Of a stretch of DNA of 64,000 bases, positions 34,701 to 49,300 are shown piece by piece. The notes under the pieces were generated by a model. It was not told where the DNA came from. It saw nothing but the letters and a program-made list of their open reading frames with translations, and did not search any database. Source of the stretch: Aselliscus stoliczkanus (lineage: Eukaryota; Chordata; Mammalia; Chiroptera; Hipposideridae). A program made the translations under genes and the position numbers. How positions within the stretch are numbered: position 1 is the first letter of the stretch; each line of letters begins with the position of its first letter. The stretch covers positions 132,932,023-132,996,022 of the forward strand of contig CM066730.1 of the NCBI GenBank assembly GCA_033961575.1, written 5' to 3'.

Positions 34701-37700
34701 AGAACAGTGTTGGGGAATTGGGGGAAGGGAACAGTGTTGGGGCATTGGGGAAGAGGAACAGCCAAGTTGTTGTCCTTCAATCTTAGTTGTGGAGGGCAGC
34801 AAGCTCACCTCTAAGTCCAGTTGCAACGCTCAGCTCAAGATGCTATGTTCAATTAGTTGTGGGTGGGCACAGCCACCATCCCATGCGGGAGTCAAATCAG
34901 CAGCCTTGTTATTAAGAGTGCACGCCCTATCCCCTGAGCCATCTTGGCGGCAGCTCAGCTCAATCTGACAAGTCCAGTCTTTAGTTGCGGGTGGGCATAG
35001 CCCACCATCAAACAGGTAACCTTGTTGTTAGGAGCACGTGCTCTCACCAGCTGAGCCATCCTGCCACCTGTTGGCAGCTCAGCAGCAGTTCAGCTCGGGC
35101 GCAGTGTCACTGGCCCATGTGGGAATCGAACCAGTGACCCTGTTGCTCAGAGCTCACACTCTTGAGCAAGCTCCTAATCAACTGGCAACTTGGCAGGCCA
35201 CTGTCTATTCTTTCCATAGACATTTTCCTCTACTCTAACATGGTATTCCTCCTTCCTTCCCCACTGGGAATGCTGTATTATGGCCACTGGACTTGGGAGT
35301 CAATTCGAGTTTGAGCTGCAGCTCTCTCTCTCATTCACATACTCATCAGGATACTATGCTGGGCACTGGGACTATAGCTGAAAACTGTCTATAGGGAATC
35401 CTTGTATTTCTGAAGCTCAGTGAAAAACGTCAACTCCTTGAGCCTCAACTCCCTGATCTGTGAAATCAGGACTACATCTCCATCACCAGCACATTGTAAA
35501 GACACAATGGTGATACAAAAGGGCTTCACAGACCCTGAATGAAGCAAATTAAGAGGCATTATAGATTATAAAATAATGCAAGTTTATATGCCCAGCAGTG
35601 CCCAGAACACACTAGTACATCATAAAGGTTCAATAAATACTTGGTAATAGGAGAAGGTAATGACCAGGCTTGTGGTTTGAAGCTTGGCATTGCCCCCTTT
35701 CTGTTGTTAACTCAGAGCATGGAGCCTCTCTTCATGAGACCTTAGGCCCACTAGCCAATAGCACATTCACATATACCTCAGGCTGGGTATTCATTCCACA
35801 CTGGGATTTCATCTTATATTTTAAGGATGCTTACTATCTTCCTTGTGAAAAAAATGTGTGTGTGTGTGTGTGTGTGTACACATACACATAGAGGGTGCCA
35901 AAAAAATGTATACACGTTTTAAGAAAGGGAAAAACTGTATTAAAATTGTGATAATACATACTGATAACAAAAGATGAATATAAGTCATGTGTATACATTT
36001 TTTTTGGCACCCCCCAGTATACGATCTATTATTTTAAAACTCAGTGAAAATGGGAAAGCTTAAAAAGCAAAAAGAAAAACCCTCCAGATTCCCATAAGAT
36101 TGTCATTCATTCAATCATTTATGAAATATTGTTGAGCACCTTCTACATGACAGGTTGCAGGCACAATGGTAAAAAGGCAGGTGCTGACCCTGCTCTCAAG
36201 GGGCTCATCAACACTGCAGGACTTTCTGAATCTACTCTTCCAGAATACTGTCTACCTATGTTCAGCAATTCTAACTTTTAATGGAACTGAAGCAGAGAAT
36301 TGACAAAAACACAAGGAAACAGGAAAATCCAGAGGCTACTGCTAACCACATTAAAAGCATGGTTAACAGCCTTAGCTATGCATTAGAATCACCAGGGGAG
36401 CCTGTAAAACTCTCTATATTCAAGCCAGAGCCAGATCAATTAAATCAGAATATCCAGGGGAGGAGCTAAGGAATAGGTGTTGGTATCAGAATTGCTCAAT
36501 GTGAAAATATCTTAAAGAGAAGGTCACTATGTTTTGTATTTTTCTGAATCGTAACTATATAATTTGGAGGTTTAACATTTACTCTAAAGCAATTACCTAG
36601 GAGTCAAAAATTCTAGCTGGTAGCCTTTGCTCAGTCACCTGTGCACAGTGTCGCTTTAGGAAAGTCACTTAACTTTAAGTTATGTGACTTGAAAAATGGA
36701 GATAAAAATTTAGGAAACCAATTTCTCCAGCAGTTGTAAGAATTACTGCATTTTAAAAATAACAAAGAACTCTTGAAGTCCTCCTGGTAGATTTGTTGCT
36801 GTAGCACTATTGGGTATAATTATTCTGAAACTATTTTTGTTGTCTTACTGTTAATGTTGTTGTGATATAGGGAAATGGAAGATACACATATGCAATAAGG
36901 GAAGACAAGGAAGAATTCTGTGGTACTGGATGGAATTATACATATTTATACTCACTCACCTCCTATCTCTATGTCCGGAAAGGTAGAGAGCAATGATACC
37001 CACCCCAGTACCAATAAACATAGTTAGCATACATATTTTCTAAATACCATTCCCCACAAAAAAGAATGAGAAGTCTTTGTAGAATGACTGATTCTAGGAC
37101 TAGGATATAAAGATTTCAAGACAAGCCCGGAACATCTTGTGCCATAGAGAAAGTTCTCCAAAGATGGAATCTAGTGAAAAGGACATAGAAACCAGAACAA
37201 AGGGCTTTTCACAAATCAAATCTGGGACAATGTGAACATTAAATGGAATAATGATAGTAATGAATGATAGATAACTGTCACTGAATCAAAAAAAAAAAAA
37301 AAAAGAAATCCATTAGTCCATTCGGATGTGAGAGACAGGGACAGAAAGAGAGAGGGAGGGAGAAGAGAAGAGAGACAGAGAAAGAAAAGCAGATTTTCCT
37401 TCCAGTGAAATGCCAATTAATAAATTCAGAAAGAATGACAGATTCAGAAAATCACAACTTTGCAAACATCATAGTAATAACTACTTCCGGCAAGAGTGCT
37501 AAAATCAGTGGGTAAAAGTCAGATGGAGAATAAAATATTCTCAAATAAGATTATCTAAAATAGGACAGGCTCAAATTATCTCCCCCAGATTACTCATTAA
37601 TTACCAAGGGTAAAATGGTAACTTTAAATGAAGGAAACTGGGGCCGGCAGAGTGGCGCGGTGGTTAAGCGCTGGCTTGGAAAGCCAGCGGTCCTGGTTCA

Positions 37701-40700
37701 GGTCCCACATATGAGGGCCAGTGACACTGCCCTCAAAAAAAAAAAGAAAAAAAAGATCTTACTAAATGAAGGAAACTGGCAGACATCACCTTAAGCAAGT
37801 GATTGAAGTTAACAAGTTGAGACTTTCTCAACTGACTTTCAAGTATCAATGTAATAAAAGGCAAAGAAAGGCTGAGGAATGACCATAAGATTTCACTCAT
37901 ATGTGGAATCTAAAAATCAAAATAAGCAAACAAAACAGAAACAAACGCATAGATACAGAGTACAAACTGATGGTTGCCAGGTAGGAGAGGGGTTACTGGG
38001 CTGGGTGAAAAACATGAAAGGATTAAGAAGTACAAATTGGTAGTTGCAAAATGGTCATGAGGATGTAAAGTATGGCATAAAGAATATAGTCAATAATATT
38101 GTAGTAACTATGTATGATGTCAGAAGTTGTATAAATGTTTAATCATTATGTTGCACACCTGAAACTAATGTAATATTGTATGTCAACAGTAATTGAAATT
38201 TTTAAAAAACAAACAAACAAATAAAAAGAAAAGCTAAGGAATGATTCCAGATTAAAGGTGTCTAAAAGAACATGAGAACTAAATGTAAGATGTAATGTTG
38301 GATTTTAAAACAGAACTTCCTATAAAGGTCACCTGCACCAGGGTTATGAGTGCAAGCTTTAGAGACAGAAGTTAGCGTTTAAACTTCATGAGTTGGGCAT
38401 GTAGCTTAACCCTTTCTGCTCCTGTTTCTTCATCTACAAAAAGAGGATTATAATATTTCATATATCAAAAAATTATTGGGAAGACTATAAATAAATTTAT
38501 ATAAGTAAAGCACTTAAAATAGTGCCTGGCACATAGTAAAACCCCCAATAAACATTGTTATTTTTATTAGTTGACATTATATTATATATTTATTCATTCA
38601 TTGTTTCCGCTTCTAGAATATATGCTTTAGGAAGACAGGAATTTTGTTTTGGTTTTATTTTCTGGTTAGTTGGGATTTTATTAAAACAGTGTTAGCACAT
38701 AGGAGGCACTTACTAAACAGTTGTGGAATGAATAAATGGATAAAAAATGAACAGCAAATGAGTTTTATTTCAAGTAGAATTTCACCGGATGTTGTTATTT
38801 ATAAAACTTAAAAGATACAAAGAAGGGAAAATAATTTTGAGAGCTCTTAGAAGAAGAAAAAAAATCTAAAGAATATATAATGAAAGGTCAAGATTCTGAC
38901 ACAATTACGGGCATAAATCGTAGTGATACTCTCATTCCCTGCAGAGAACTTGTCTTTAAATGCCTCAGGAAGGCTTTCTGAGAACCTAAACGACCAACAT
39001 GGCTACCCACCCTTGTTTAACAACTCTGCACTGCCCAGAGGACAAAGGAAAAAGAAGGAAGACAAGGTTTCAGAACATCCAACGAACTACTCCTTGAAGA
39101 AATGGCTCCTGGATGAAATAGTTGGAGAACCCTGCAAACTGTATCCCTTTTGGGGGAATACCACCCTGGACATTTATTCTCAAACGTTTCTGCAGTAATC
39201 AAAGTCCACTGAACCCAGTGTTTCCAAAATGACTTGCTCATGGAACATTTATCTTGTAACAATGATTAACATATGATGAAAAACACTTTGGAAATACTAT
39301 ATAGTCCATTTTCTATAGGGAATTTTACAAACTGACAGAGAACACTGTAGTCAACAGAGAGGAGAGGTACACCAGTGTGAGGCTCTCACTGGTGACACTG
39401 CAAACAGCCTACGCACAGCTGGACCCATGGGGCTCAAATCTTATCTGACCAGCTTCTCAGCAGGTCCCTCTACATTGTATTACTTTTGCGGCAGCCAAAC
39501 CCTGTTGTCAGATGCTTTTGGAAGTTCTAACTCTGTTCATGTTACTAATCCAAAATTAGGCATTGGAGAAATGGGTTAATAGGAGTTAGTTCCAACCCAT
39601 TATTTGAAGCCTGTTTCCTTTCATTTTTTTTTAAAGTACAGTTTAAGAATACACAGGATTTTAGGTACCAGCCTATTACAACACTAAAGGTTTAGATTTG
39701 AGATTTTGTAGCCATAAGTAAATATCTTAACCTGTTAAGTTTGTACCTAGTGTCCCAAGGTCAGCAAAAGGATCCAGAGTCTGGGGTTTGTTTTGATGGG
39801 TGGGAGTGCCGTGCGAAGATCCTGTTGGGCTGGTGGCAGCGGACTTGCTTCCCATTCCAAAACCTCCTGAAAAGGAAATCAGATCATTGAAAATGCGTTA
39901 CTTCTCAGGCTGAATTCTGAAATTCAGAAATCTAGAGCTATGGCCCATCTTTGCTCTGAGGGCAAATTAGGACAGGATTTGGAAATATGTTAGAAGTTGT
40001 GAGGTCTTGCTTTTCTGGCTTATGTGAATAGTGGACTGGAGAAGCGACAAGGCACAGAGAAGGCATAGCTTGTTTCCTGGCCACACCTGTGAACTATTAT
40101 GTCTAGTGTTTACCTCTCCTGTCACCTGACTTCATTCTTTCCTATGGGATTTGTAGTCAGGCCTGCATCTGAGCTCTGGCACTGCTGTTTCCTAGCTGAG
40201 TGACCTTAAAATTCTTTTTTTTTTTTAAATTTATTTATTTTTAATTAGTTTCAGATGTACACACAGTGCAATAGTTATACTTTTTACCCCTCTTAAGAAA
40301 CTGCGGTACATTTATACAATGGAGTAGTACTCTGCTATAAAGAAGAATGAAATCGTACCATTTGCAATGATATGGATGGACCTAGAGACTATTATGTTAA
40401 GTGAAATAAGTCAGTCAGAGAAAGACAAATACCATATGATCTCACTTATATGTGGAATCTGAAAAACTGAATGAATGAGCAAAGGAAACAGAAACTGTCT
40501 CATAGATATAGAGGAAAAACAGGGTTGCTAGTTGGAAGGGAGGTGGGGATGAGGGAGAAGGGGAAGGGATTAGACAGAAAAAATAGGCAACTACAATACT
40601 GCCACAGGGATATGAAAGACAGTTCGAGGAATATAATTAATAATGTTGTAAATATTTTGTGGGGTGTCAGATGGTCACATGTCTTGTTGGGGAGACCATT

Positions 40701-43294
40701 TCATGGATGGAGTAGAGGCTTGATCACTGCACTGTACACCTGAAGCTGAGGTTGTATAATATTGTATACCAACTGTAATTGAACATATATAGATAGTCAC
40801 AGGATGTGGATTATACTGTGGAAGGGAGTCAGAGGAAGCGTAATAGATATATATGATATGGGGGGGAGGAGTGGGGTGGCGAATTGGGGAGGGGGTTGTT
40901 GTTTAACTTCTCTGAGCTTCAGCATTTTCTGATTTGGCAAGTAAGGAAAGCAACTCTCCAGAAAGTTGCTGTGATAGGCGTGTGTGTGTGCGTGCATGCG
41001 TGTGTATGTGTGTGTGTGTGATGGGTGGATGTGTGGATGGTGTAGCTTGCACAGTGCTGGGAATGCAATCACACAAGATAGCTCTCGGTCAGTACCATCT
41101 AGCCATGAGAAAGACAGCTTATTTATTACAGACAAATCCAGTCCTGAAACAAGTCCTTTGTGAAGAAGGGAGACCATTCAAATTATTCAGCATCTACTCC
41201 ATGCCAGAAATTTTCAGATAAGTTACTTCACTTAAACTATACAACTGTGTGGGATAAGAATTATGACCCCCCACTTTACAGATAACAAAACTGAGGTTCA
41301 GATTTGTAAAATAATCCAATAATTTCTAAGTGGCAGCATTAGATCTGCCTAATTCTAGTATCAAAACAGATATTCATTCAGCAAATGAGACTCAGAACAC
41401 TTAAATAACGTATAATACACAGCACTACATCATCAAGTGCAATGGGAAGAGATCCATCAGCATATGAATGTTTAGGAAAAATCCACATGAATTACACAGG
41501 TGGGCTATAATACTCTGTAAGTACTCGCTTCCTCTTGGGCAAAGGGTTATGCTTTAGCAACTGATTAAATGTGCACCAAAATAATCATCATCATCATCAT
41601 CATAACAACAACCTGCTGACCTACCTGGTTTAGTATGCCAGTCCCAACCTCCTGAAACATCTGGCTGAATGTTCACAGCAGGTGTACTAGAAGCTAAAAA
41701 TGAGGAAAAGAAAAAGAATCAAAACAAGAATCCATGTTTCTAAGTTCACATAGGAAAATGCTGTGCCTTCCATGCAATCTGCATGGCCTCCCAAAGTCCC
41801 AAGGGACTCATCCCTCCTCTGAGCTCTCGCCACATTCTGCAGCACTTGATAATTTGTGGTTCTTACATCAGGGTTGGTAAAGCCATATGTTGTTAATCTC
41901 TGTTCCTTCTTTGGCTCACCTTTATTTTATCTCCATATCCATGCACTTGAATTATAACTGCCTATGTCTGTCTCCATCAAATTGTGAGCTTCTTGAAGGC
42001 AGGAACTATTTTATTCATCTTTGTGTGTCCTACCTCTATACTTAACCAAAAGTCAGTGGGCAATAAGGAAAGATGAAAAAACAAACTCAATTAGCCTAAG
42101 GTTGGCATTAACAAGTGCGTGAGAGGTATGATCAACTTAAAACTGGAATTTTGTTTTCTCCTCTTCTGTGACATGAATTAAGAATGATGAGTCATTCAGA
42201 ACATGCATTGGGCACTGACTATATGCCATGCTTGTATCAGGGATGTATCTGTTGTTACTCAAAACTAACTCTTTATAGCTTCAAATAGATCATTCTGACC
42301 CCTCTCAAAATTCCAAATGTAGCATTTAAGAACGTTCAGCTAGGGGGCCACTGGTGAGTTCAGGTGGTTAGAGCGTAGTGCTCATGACACCAAGGTTGCC
42401 AGTTCAATCCTTGCATGGACCACTGTGAAGTGCACTCTCCACAACTAGGCTGAAACAACTATTTGACTTGGAGCAGATGAGTCCTGGAAAAACACATTGT
42501 TCCCCAATAAAAAGTAAAAAAGAAAAGAAAAAGAATGTTCAGCTAAAGAGAATTAGGTGTATTAGAGTAATACACACTGTTGGTAAGTTTTTTTCCTGCA
42601 TCTATAAAATCCAAATAAGAAATAGGATGCCATAAGAAATAATTTCTTTTCAAGGCACCTCTAGGCTCTGTCCATAAAATCAGTGAGTAAAATGTAAACA
42701 CTAAACTGACATTGCAAGTGGGATTTAAAACAAAGACACATGCACACACCACCACCACCACAAGAATCATCAAACCACCAAGGTTAGTATTACCAAGACT
42801 TATATTTACTTCTTTTTCTTTCTTTGCTTGGTACAAACTAAAGACACCTTGTACCTTCCTATCATTAAGTTAAAAAGAACATGCCATTATCAGCAATAAC
42901 GGTTCTTTTCTCTCCATTCTTATTTCACAGCAATCCCTGAAAATTGAGGCGGAAATTAGACCATTTTGCTAACATTTGCTATCTGATTTCCTTCACACTC
43001 TCACCTAGGTCTTACATCCAAGTAGGATGCAGAACTAGATGTCAGAACTTCAACCTTACCACAAATCAAACTCACAAATCCTTATGCTCACATAGCATAT
43101 GCAAGGTGCCACACCAGAGAAACGAGAACTAAAAGACACATTGCGTATTCTCAAGAAACTTAAAGGGCCGGCCGAGTGGCCCAGTTGGTTAAGAGCTCGC
43201 TCAAGAGTGCGAGCTGAGCTCTGAGCAACAGCTGTTCGAGGCCAGCCCGAGCTGAGTTGCCACTGAGCTGCCAACAGGTGGCAGGATGGCTCAG

Positions 43295-43340
<46 letters not shown>

Positions 43341-46300
43341 AAAATGTTGCCATAATATTGGGCCGGCCGAGTGGCGGCGGCGGTTAAGCGCTGGCCTGGG
43401 AAGCCAGCGGCCCCGGTTCGGTCCCACATATGAGGGCCAGTGACACTGCCCTCAAAAAAAAAAAAGAAAAAAAAAAAAGAAACTTAAAATATGTTGGAGA
43501 GACAGGAATATAAAAATTAAAAGGTAATTTCCTAATACTTTTATTCTTCCTTTTGCCTTTTATTATGATTATTTGTTTACACTTTCTTTCAACACTATGC
43601 CCCAAGTGCTTATTCTCTTTAGAGTAGTAGACGTTCTATAAATATTTTTAGAACTCAAAGGCAATATTTCTTGATTTTCAGAAGATTGGTGGTACCTTGT
43701 GAAAATGTGAGGGAAATTCCCCAAGAATTTGGAGGTGGGCATCTGACCTCCCAATCTGACATCAGTGTCCCTCCTGATGTCCCTCTGACATCAGTGTCCC
43801 TATAGTTATCCTACATTAAGAAGATGCAGGGCTGGCCAAGTGGCGCTTTGGTTAGGAGTTGGCTTGGGAGGCCAGCTCTGAGCAGCAGGACCTAGGTTCG
43901 GATCCCACATATGAGGGCCAGTGACACTGCCCTCTACAGTTCGTGTTGTTCACCATGAACAACAGCTCCACCTGGGGCTGGGCTCTGTGAGTAGCCAGCG
44001 ACGGCATAGGCTGCAGTGGGGCTGGCCGGCAGCTGGCATGAACTTTCGTGAGCCACCGCAAGCGGCTGTCCAATGGCCGGCGACTAACTGCATCATCTGT
44101 AAGGAGAGCAATGATAATACCAACATGGGCCAGTGAAGTAACATCCTCCACAACTAGGCTGAAGAACAAAAGGACAGCAACTTGTCTGTTCCCCTTCCCC
44201 AATTCCCCAACACTGTTCCCCTCTCCCAATTCCCAAAAAAAATCTTTAAAAAAAAAAGAAGATGGGGCCGGCACAGTGGCGTGGTGGTTAAGCGCTGGTT
44301 TGGGAAGCCAGTGGCCCCGGTTCAGATCCCACATATGAGGGCCAGTGACACTGCCCTCAAAAAAAAAAAAAAAAGGAAAAAAAAAGAAGATGCAACTGAT
44401 ACACTAACAGTGGAATGATCGTTGTTTTCCCATCAAGGATAGTGGAAAATTCTTTCCATTCATCGGCAAGACACAGGCCAAAATGAGAAGTGTGGCCACA
44501 AAAGAAAAAGGTGCTAACTGGCTGAAACTGGGTGATAAACAACACGTTCTAACCAACTCACAAGAAACAAAGAACTGGACCCAGAACTTCCATGCTGACG
44601 TATGAATATCCATGCCCATGGGACATAAAAGGTAGTACTCTTATGAAAACAATAAATTCTAAGTATTAAAGTCAGGAAAACACATAATCTTATTAATTCT
44701 ATCATCCATCAAAGAGACTTAGGTAGGAAAAAAAAGTAGTTAATTCATTTTGTACTTACATATTAGAGAGATAGCACCTACTGTGTGCCAGTAATCTGCT
44801 AAGCACTAGGGAAGCATTAATGAAAAAAACAAACAAAAGTCCCTGCCCTGGTGGAGCTCACATCCTAGCAGGCAGAAACAGACAACCAAATATAAACATA
44901 ACACGTAAGAAAACTATTAAATATATTCCAAGTTGATAAGTACCATGGAAAGGAAAAGTAGAGTAGGGGCAGAGGGATGAGCTGCGATGTGAAATGGAGC
45001 AGTCAGAGTAGACCCCATTGGGAAGGTGACAGTTGAGCAAAGATCAAAGGAGGTGTCTAGACCCTGCTGATGTCTAGGGAAGAGGGGACAGCCAGTGCAA
45101 CAGCAAAGAGGGCAGTATGGCTGGAATGGAGAGAGCAAGAGGGAGAGAACAGGAAGTGAGGTCATTGGGGTGTTAGAGCACATAGGGCTGACGTAGGGCA
45201 TTTTAAGGACTTTGGCTTCCATGTTGAATGAAATAGGGAGCCATTTTGAGCAGAGCAATGATGTGGCTTAAATATTAAGTGAGTGAGTGAAAACAACAGC
45301 TGTAACCTCTACCCCTGTATCTTTCCGCCCAGGGTAATGAACTTCCAATCAGGAGATTCTCTTAGGGGGGCACTACTCAAGGGTGAGGGGTGCATTTCTT
45401 GTTTGTTATCCTATGGGCCCACTTCAAACAGTTTGAGATTTAAGACCAATTGGAAATCACTCATAAACGTTATTCCTAGACTGATCTCTCATTTTTAGTC
45501 AAGTTACAGTTTGCCCAATCTTGCACAACTCATCTTCCTTTTGCTTTTGCATGACTTCCATGAGGCCAAGCTGGTGACTGGCCTGCATTCTCCAGGCAAA
45601 CTCAGGGTGTCTCCAGCAATACATCACTCTCTAGGTTGAGGCCAGTAATGTTCAAGAACCTTCCACATCAGGACAATTCTCTAGCTCAAAGCCATCTGTC
45701 CCTCACCGAAGAGCTCCAATTTTAATCTAACTTATACCCTTTGGCCCTTACAAATGGATGTAATTACTATTCTATCCATACAACCTAAGTCTCTAACATA
45801 GAAATATAATGTGGGCCACATATGTAATTTTAAATTTTCTAGTAGTTACATTAAAAATGGTAAAAAGACACTGGTGAAATTAATTTTAATAATGTTTTAT
45901 TTAACCCAATCTATTCAAAATATTATCTTAACAAGTAATTCATATAAAAAATATTAATGAAACATTTTACTTTTTTTTTGTACTAAGTTTTGAAATCTGA
46001 GCTGTATTTTATATTTAGAGCACATTTCAAATCAGACTAAGCACATTTCAAGTGCTCAATGGCCACTTCATATTAAACTATACAGCTCTAATACGTCAGA
46101 GTGTTGTATTTTAAACTTTGCTCTAAAGAATACTAATTTTGTGGAATGCTCTTGTTACATTTTATTAACTTTAGACTCATTTTTTTCCATATTCGAAAGA
46201 TTTTTTCCAACTAGGATACATCTTTCAAATCAACTAAAAGTAACAGCGTTTTTTTCCTCCTTATCAGTACATAAAATAAAGGAATGTCCTGCAATCAATG

Positions 46301-49300
46301 GTCTTGTAACTCTGTGCATGTAATTCTAATGCAAAAAAGAATTCCACAGTCAAATCAGTTTTAGAAAAGCTCAGTAAAGCACAGTTTAACTAGCTTGCTA
46401 TGGTAACATAGCCCAACACTTTTAATAGGTTAATGTGGATTGTTAATTTCCAAAAGAGAGAGATACATTATGTAGCTTCTTCCCAACAGCCATCCCTACC
46501 CCAAAAAACAACTACAGGATGCTTTCAAATCTAAGCACCTGATATCTTGTGGAAATCTATGTTTCAGTGAACATAATAGAAAATACTTCCTTACCATGTA
46601 TCGTCGGTGAAGGACTTCTCGTAGGCTGAAGAAAGGGGTCACTAGAAGCACTGGAAGTGTTCAGAAAAGAGCCGAGCAGATCTTGCCCTGGTGGTTTAGA
46701 AGGCGCTCCAAATGGGTCAAAGGTGGCACCTAGAAAACAAAAGGAAAACTCTGTTTCTTTATCCTATGAGCTCATTCACTGAATAAATACTGAAGAGCTG
46801 TCACTATCGCCAGGTCCTAGGCCGAGTACTTGAAAAATCGGGATGATGCCTGCTCCTGGACTGTTCTACAGGCCCATCCTGTCCTTCAATCTTCCTCCAG
46901 GGCTAACAAAAGTTTGTGAATGAACTGAGAAGACTAGAACAAAGAGGGCAGCCGAGGTTTCCAGCAACAACACTAAGATTGTCTCATTTCTTAGGGTTTA
47001 CATTGCCTCTCATCAAGAAGACCTCAGCTGATCCGCAATAGCCAGTATCTCTACCAGACCAGAAGCGGTATTATCTTCATCCTATAGACAATGAAACTGA
47101 GGTTTAGAAAGTCCAATATCAAGTCAATAATGGTGTTGGAATTCATGCTCAACTCTTCTGACTCCAAATTCCAGGAATTTCTCAAAGGCATCTCACATTT
47201 ATCAAGTTGTGAAACGACTGTGAAGAAAACCACGCGGAGCTGCATGTGTATAATTGGCCTGTAATGTCTCATTATCAGTCAAGGAACAAAAAGTCCCTTA
47301 GCAACTTGTGGTGAGATGTCACTTCCTAATCTGTAAGTTTCAAACTAATGAGTGGATTGCTTCCTGGAGTGGGGTTGACGTAATTAGGAATAGACAACTA
47401 GAATCAAACAGGTGAACGAGTAAATCCCACTCTCAAAGCCCAGGTGGGATATTTGGTTCAGTATGTTCAGCCATGACTTAATGCCATAATGCTCTCCTAC
47501 TATCTGCTGGGAAGATTAGTCCTGTGTGGCACCAGCGGATCAAGTATCTGTCAGGCGCTATGCTACGCAATGCACATATCTTTCCTATGTTAATACTCAC
47601 AAAACATTCTCTCTCCTGTAAAATGAGAACACTGAGATTTATACAGTAACTGTAAAAGGACACTGCATTAGTCCCTCTACATCTAAGTTTTAAAGCCACT
47701 AGTGGAGGGTACTGAAATCTTTTCACTGTTACTTGGTATACTTTTACTATCAATTTATGTTAAATGGGAGGCATTCTGCATCAACTAAAAGTGAAGTCCC
47801 CAACACCACAAGATGAGAGCTCAAAATTTAATCTTTACAATAATGCTGACAGATAGGTATCATCCCTATTGTACAACTAAGAAGATTAAGCTTTTATTAA
47901 TAAGGTCACCAGACTGTTAAGTGTCAGTCCTGGGATTCACACCCAAGCCTTTAACACTGGACTGTGTTCCTTCTATATCCTCCTTAGGGGGCAATATATC
48001 TGGGTTTGCCACTAATCAGCTGTGAATACTTGGATAAGTCAGTCAATACACCTAGACCTCAATTACATTGTCTGTAACCTGAGGAACAGATGTATCTAAT
48101 GTCTCAAAGGTCCCTTCTGGTTTTGAGACTGGAACACAACTGTCTGCACAGGACTATGATGAATGAAATTATCGAAAGCCACGCAAGGCGCATGGTCTTC
48201 ACACGTGACCATTGAGTACTATGCTACCTTGCATCTTGGGGATGTTTTTTCCTGACAGAAAGAAAACGGCAGATTTTATTCACTTTTGATGACTAAGAGC
48301 TGGATGGAAGGAAATGAATGAAGTACAGAGGAAACAGCCTGGGATGCAGGATGCCTGGGTTTGATCCTGGCTACACCAACACCATGTGGGAGCTGGAGCC
48401 TCTGCACCTACATTCTAGGATTCTGAAACTCGCTCTCATAAAGAATGCCTCCAGCTGAACTACCATAAATCAAGACTGGCCCGATCCTCTCTCAGAAATG
48501 AAGGATGAGCTTGGGAAGGAAAGCTCCTACAGGTGATCACATGACTGGAGAGTTAAGACATTTCTCTTTACTTTTCCTAACGTGACATCATCTTGGTAAC
48601 AAGGGGCAGCTCGTTCTTTAGAAGCTATAATGGACCTCTGCTGACCCAGCTACACTGTCTTGCAAATGTCAAAAAACTGTGGATGACCATTGATAGGAAG
48701 GGTTAAATCTGCAACAATGAGCAGAGTGAAACAAACTGATCCACAGTGGGCTCGAACTCCTTAACTGGCACCAACTGCTCTTCTCTAGTCAGCTGTGCTA
48801 CTGGCATGAGTCCTTTAAAAATACCTTGAAGAAACCTTGTGTTTGCTTCTCTGCACAGCCAAAGTGCAGTCAGGAAACTACAATTCCAGGAAGGCATGAC
48901 AGGAAGCCTGAGGGAAAGCTCTGGAGTCAAATGACCTAGTTTGGGACCCTGACACCATCAATTACTAACTGCATGAATATATGTGACTAATTTGACTCGT
49001 AGCTTCTATTTCCTCAACTATGAAATGGGGATAATAATGGCACCTCTTCACTGGGTTTTTATAAGAACCAAATCATGTTTAGCATTAAATTCCATGTTTG
49101 GCAAATAGTTAAGTATTTCACAAATATTAGCTGTTATTATTCATCAATCTATATCTCCAAGCAGAAGTTATGAAAGCAGCACAGGTATTGAAGCCCTGAA
49201 AAAAAAAACTAAAGGATGAGGAGTTCAAATATCCAGTCTCCCACTGCCCCACAGAAATGGGCAAGATGTCTATTTCCTCTTGTGTTCTCCATTTAAATGA

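Larger units (their letters stand above)
33493..39746 (-). other. DNAJC6: DNAJC6 intron between window exons 11 and 12
   Basis: Largest fully visible intron. Contains MIRs, a 530 bp composite SINE (34676-35205), a mariner-type MITE (35891-36017), a short SINE (37641-37754) and an L1 3' end (37870-38225). Remaining sequence is unique. Confidence 0.9.
39867..41624 (-). other. DNAJC6: DNAJC6 intron between window exons 10 and 11
   Basis: Contains an L1 3' end (40225-40795), a TG/CG-rich dinucleotide tract (40978-41022), a MIR (41215-41350) and a small ATC repeat at 41586-41604. Confidence 0.9.
41694..46594 (-). other. DNAJC6: DNAJC6 intron between window exons 9 and 10
   Basis: The most SINE-dense part of the window: five SINE units between 42346 and 44386. 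An old mammalian repeat follows (44755-45275). 45280-46590 is unique AT-rich sequence. Confidence 0.9.

Noticed and set aside
43852..44334. 160-codon minus-strand frame
   Set aside because: Runs through a long SINE and part of the next SINE; similar frames appear in the other long copy at 23051-23443.
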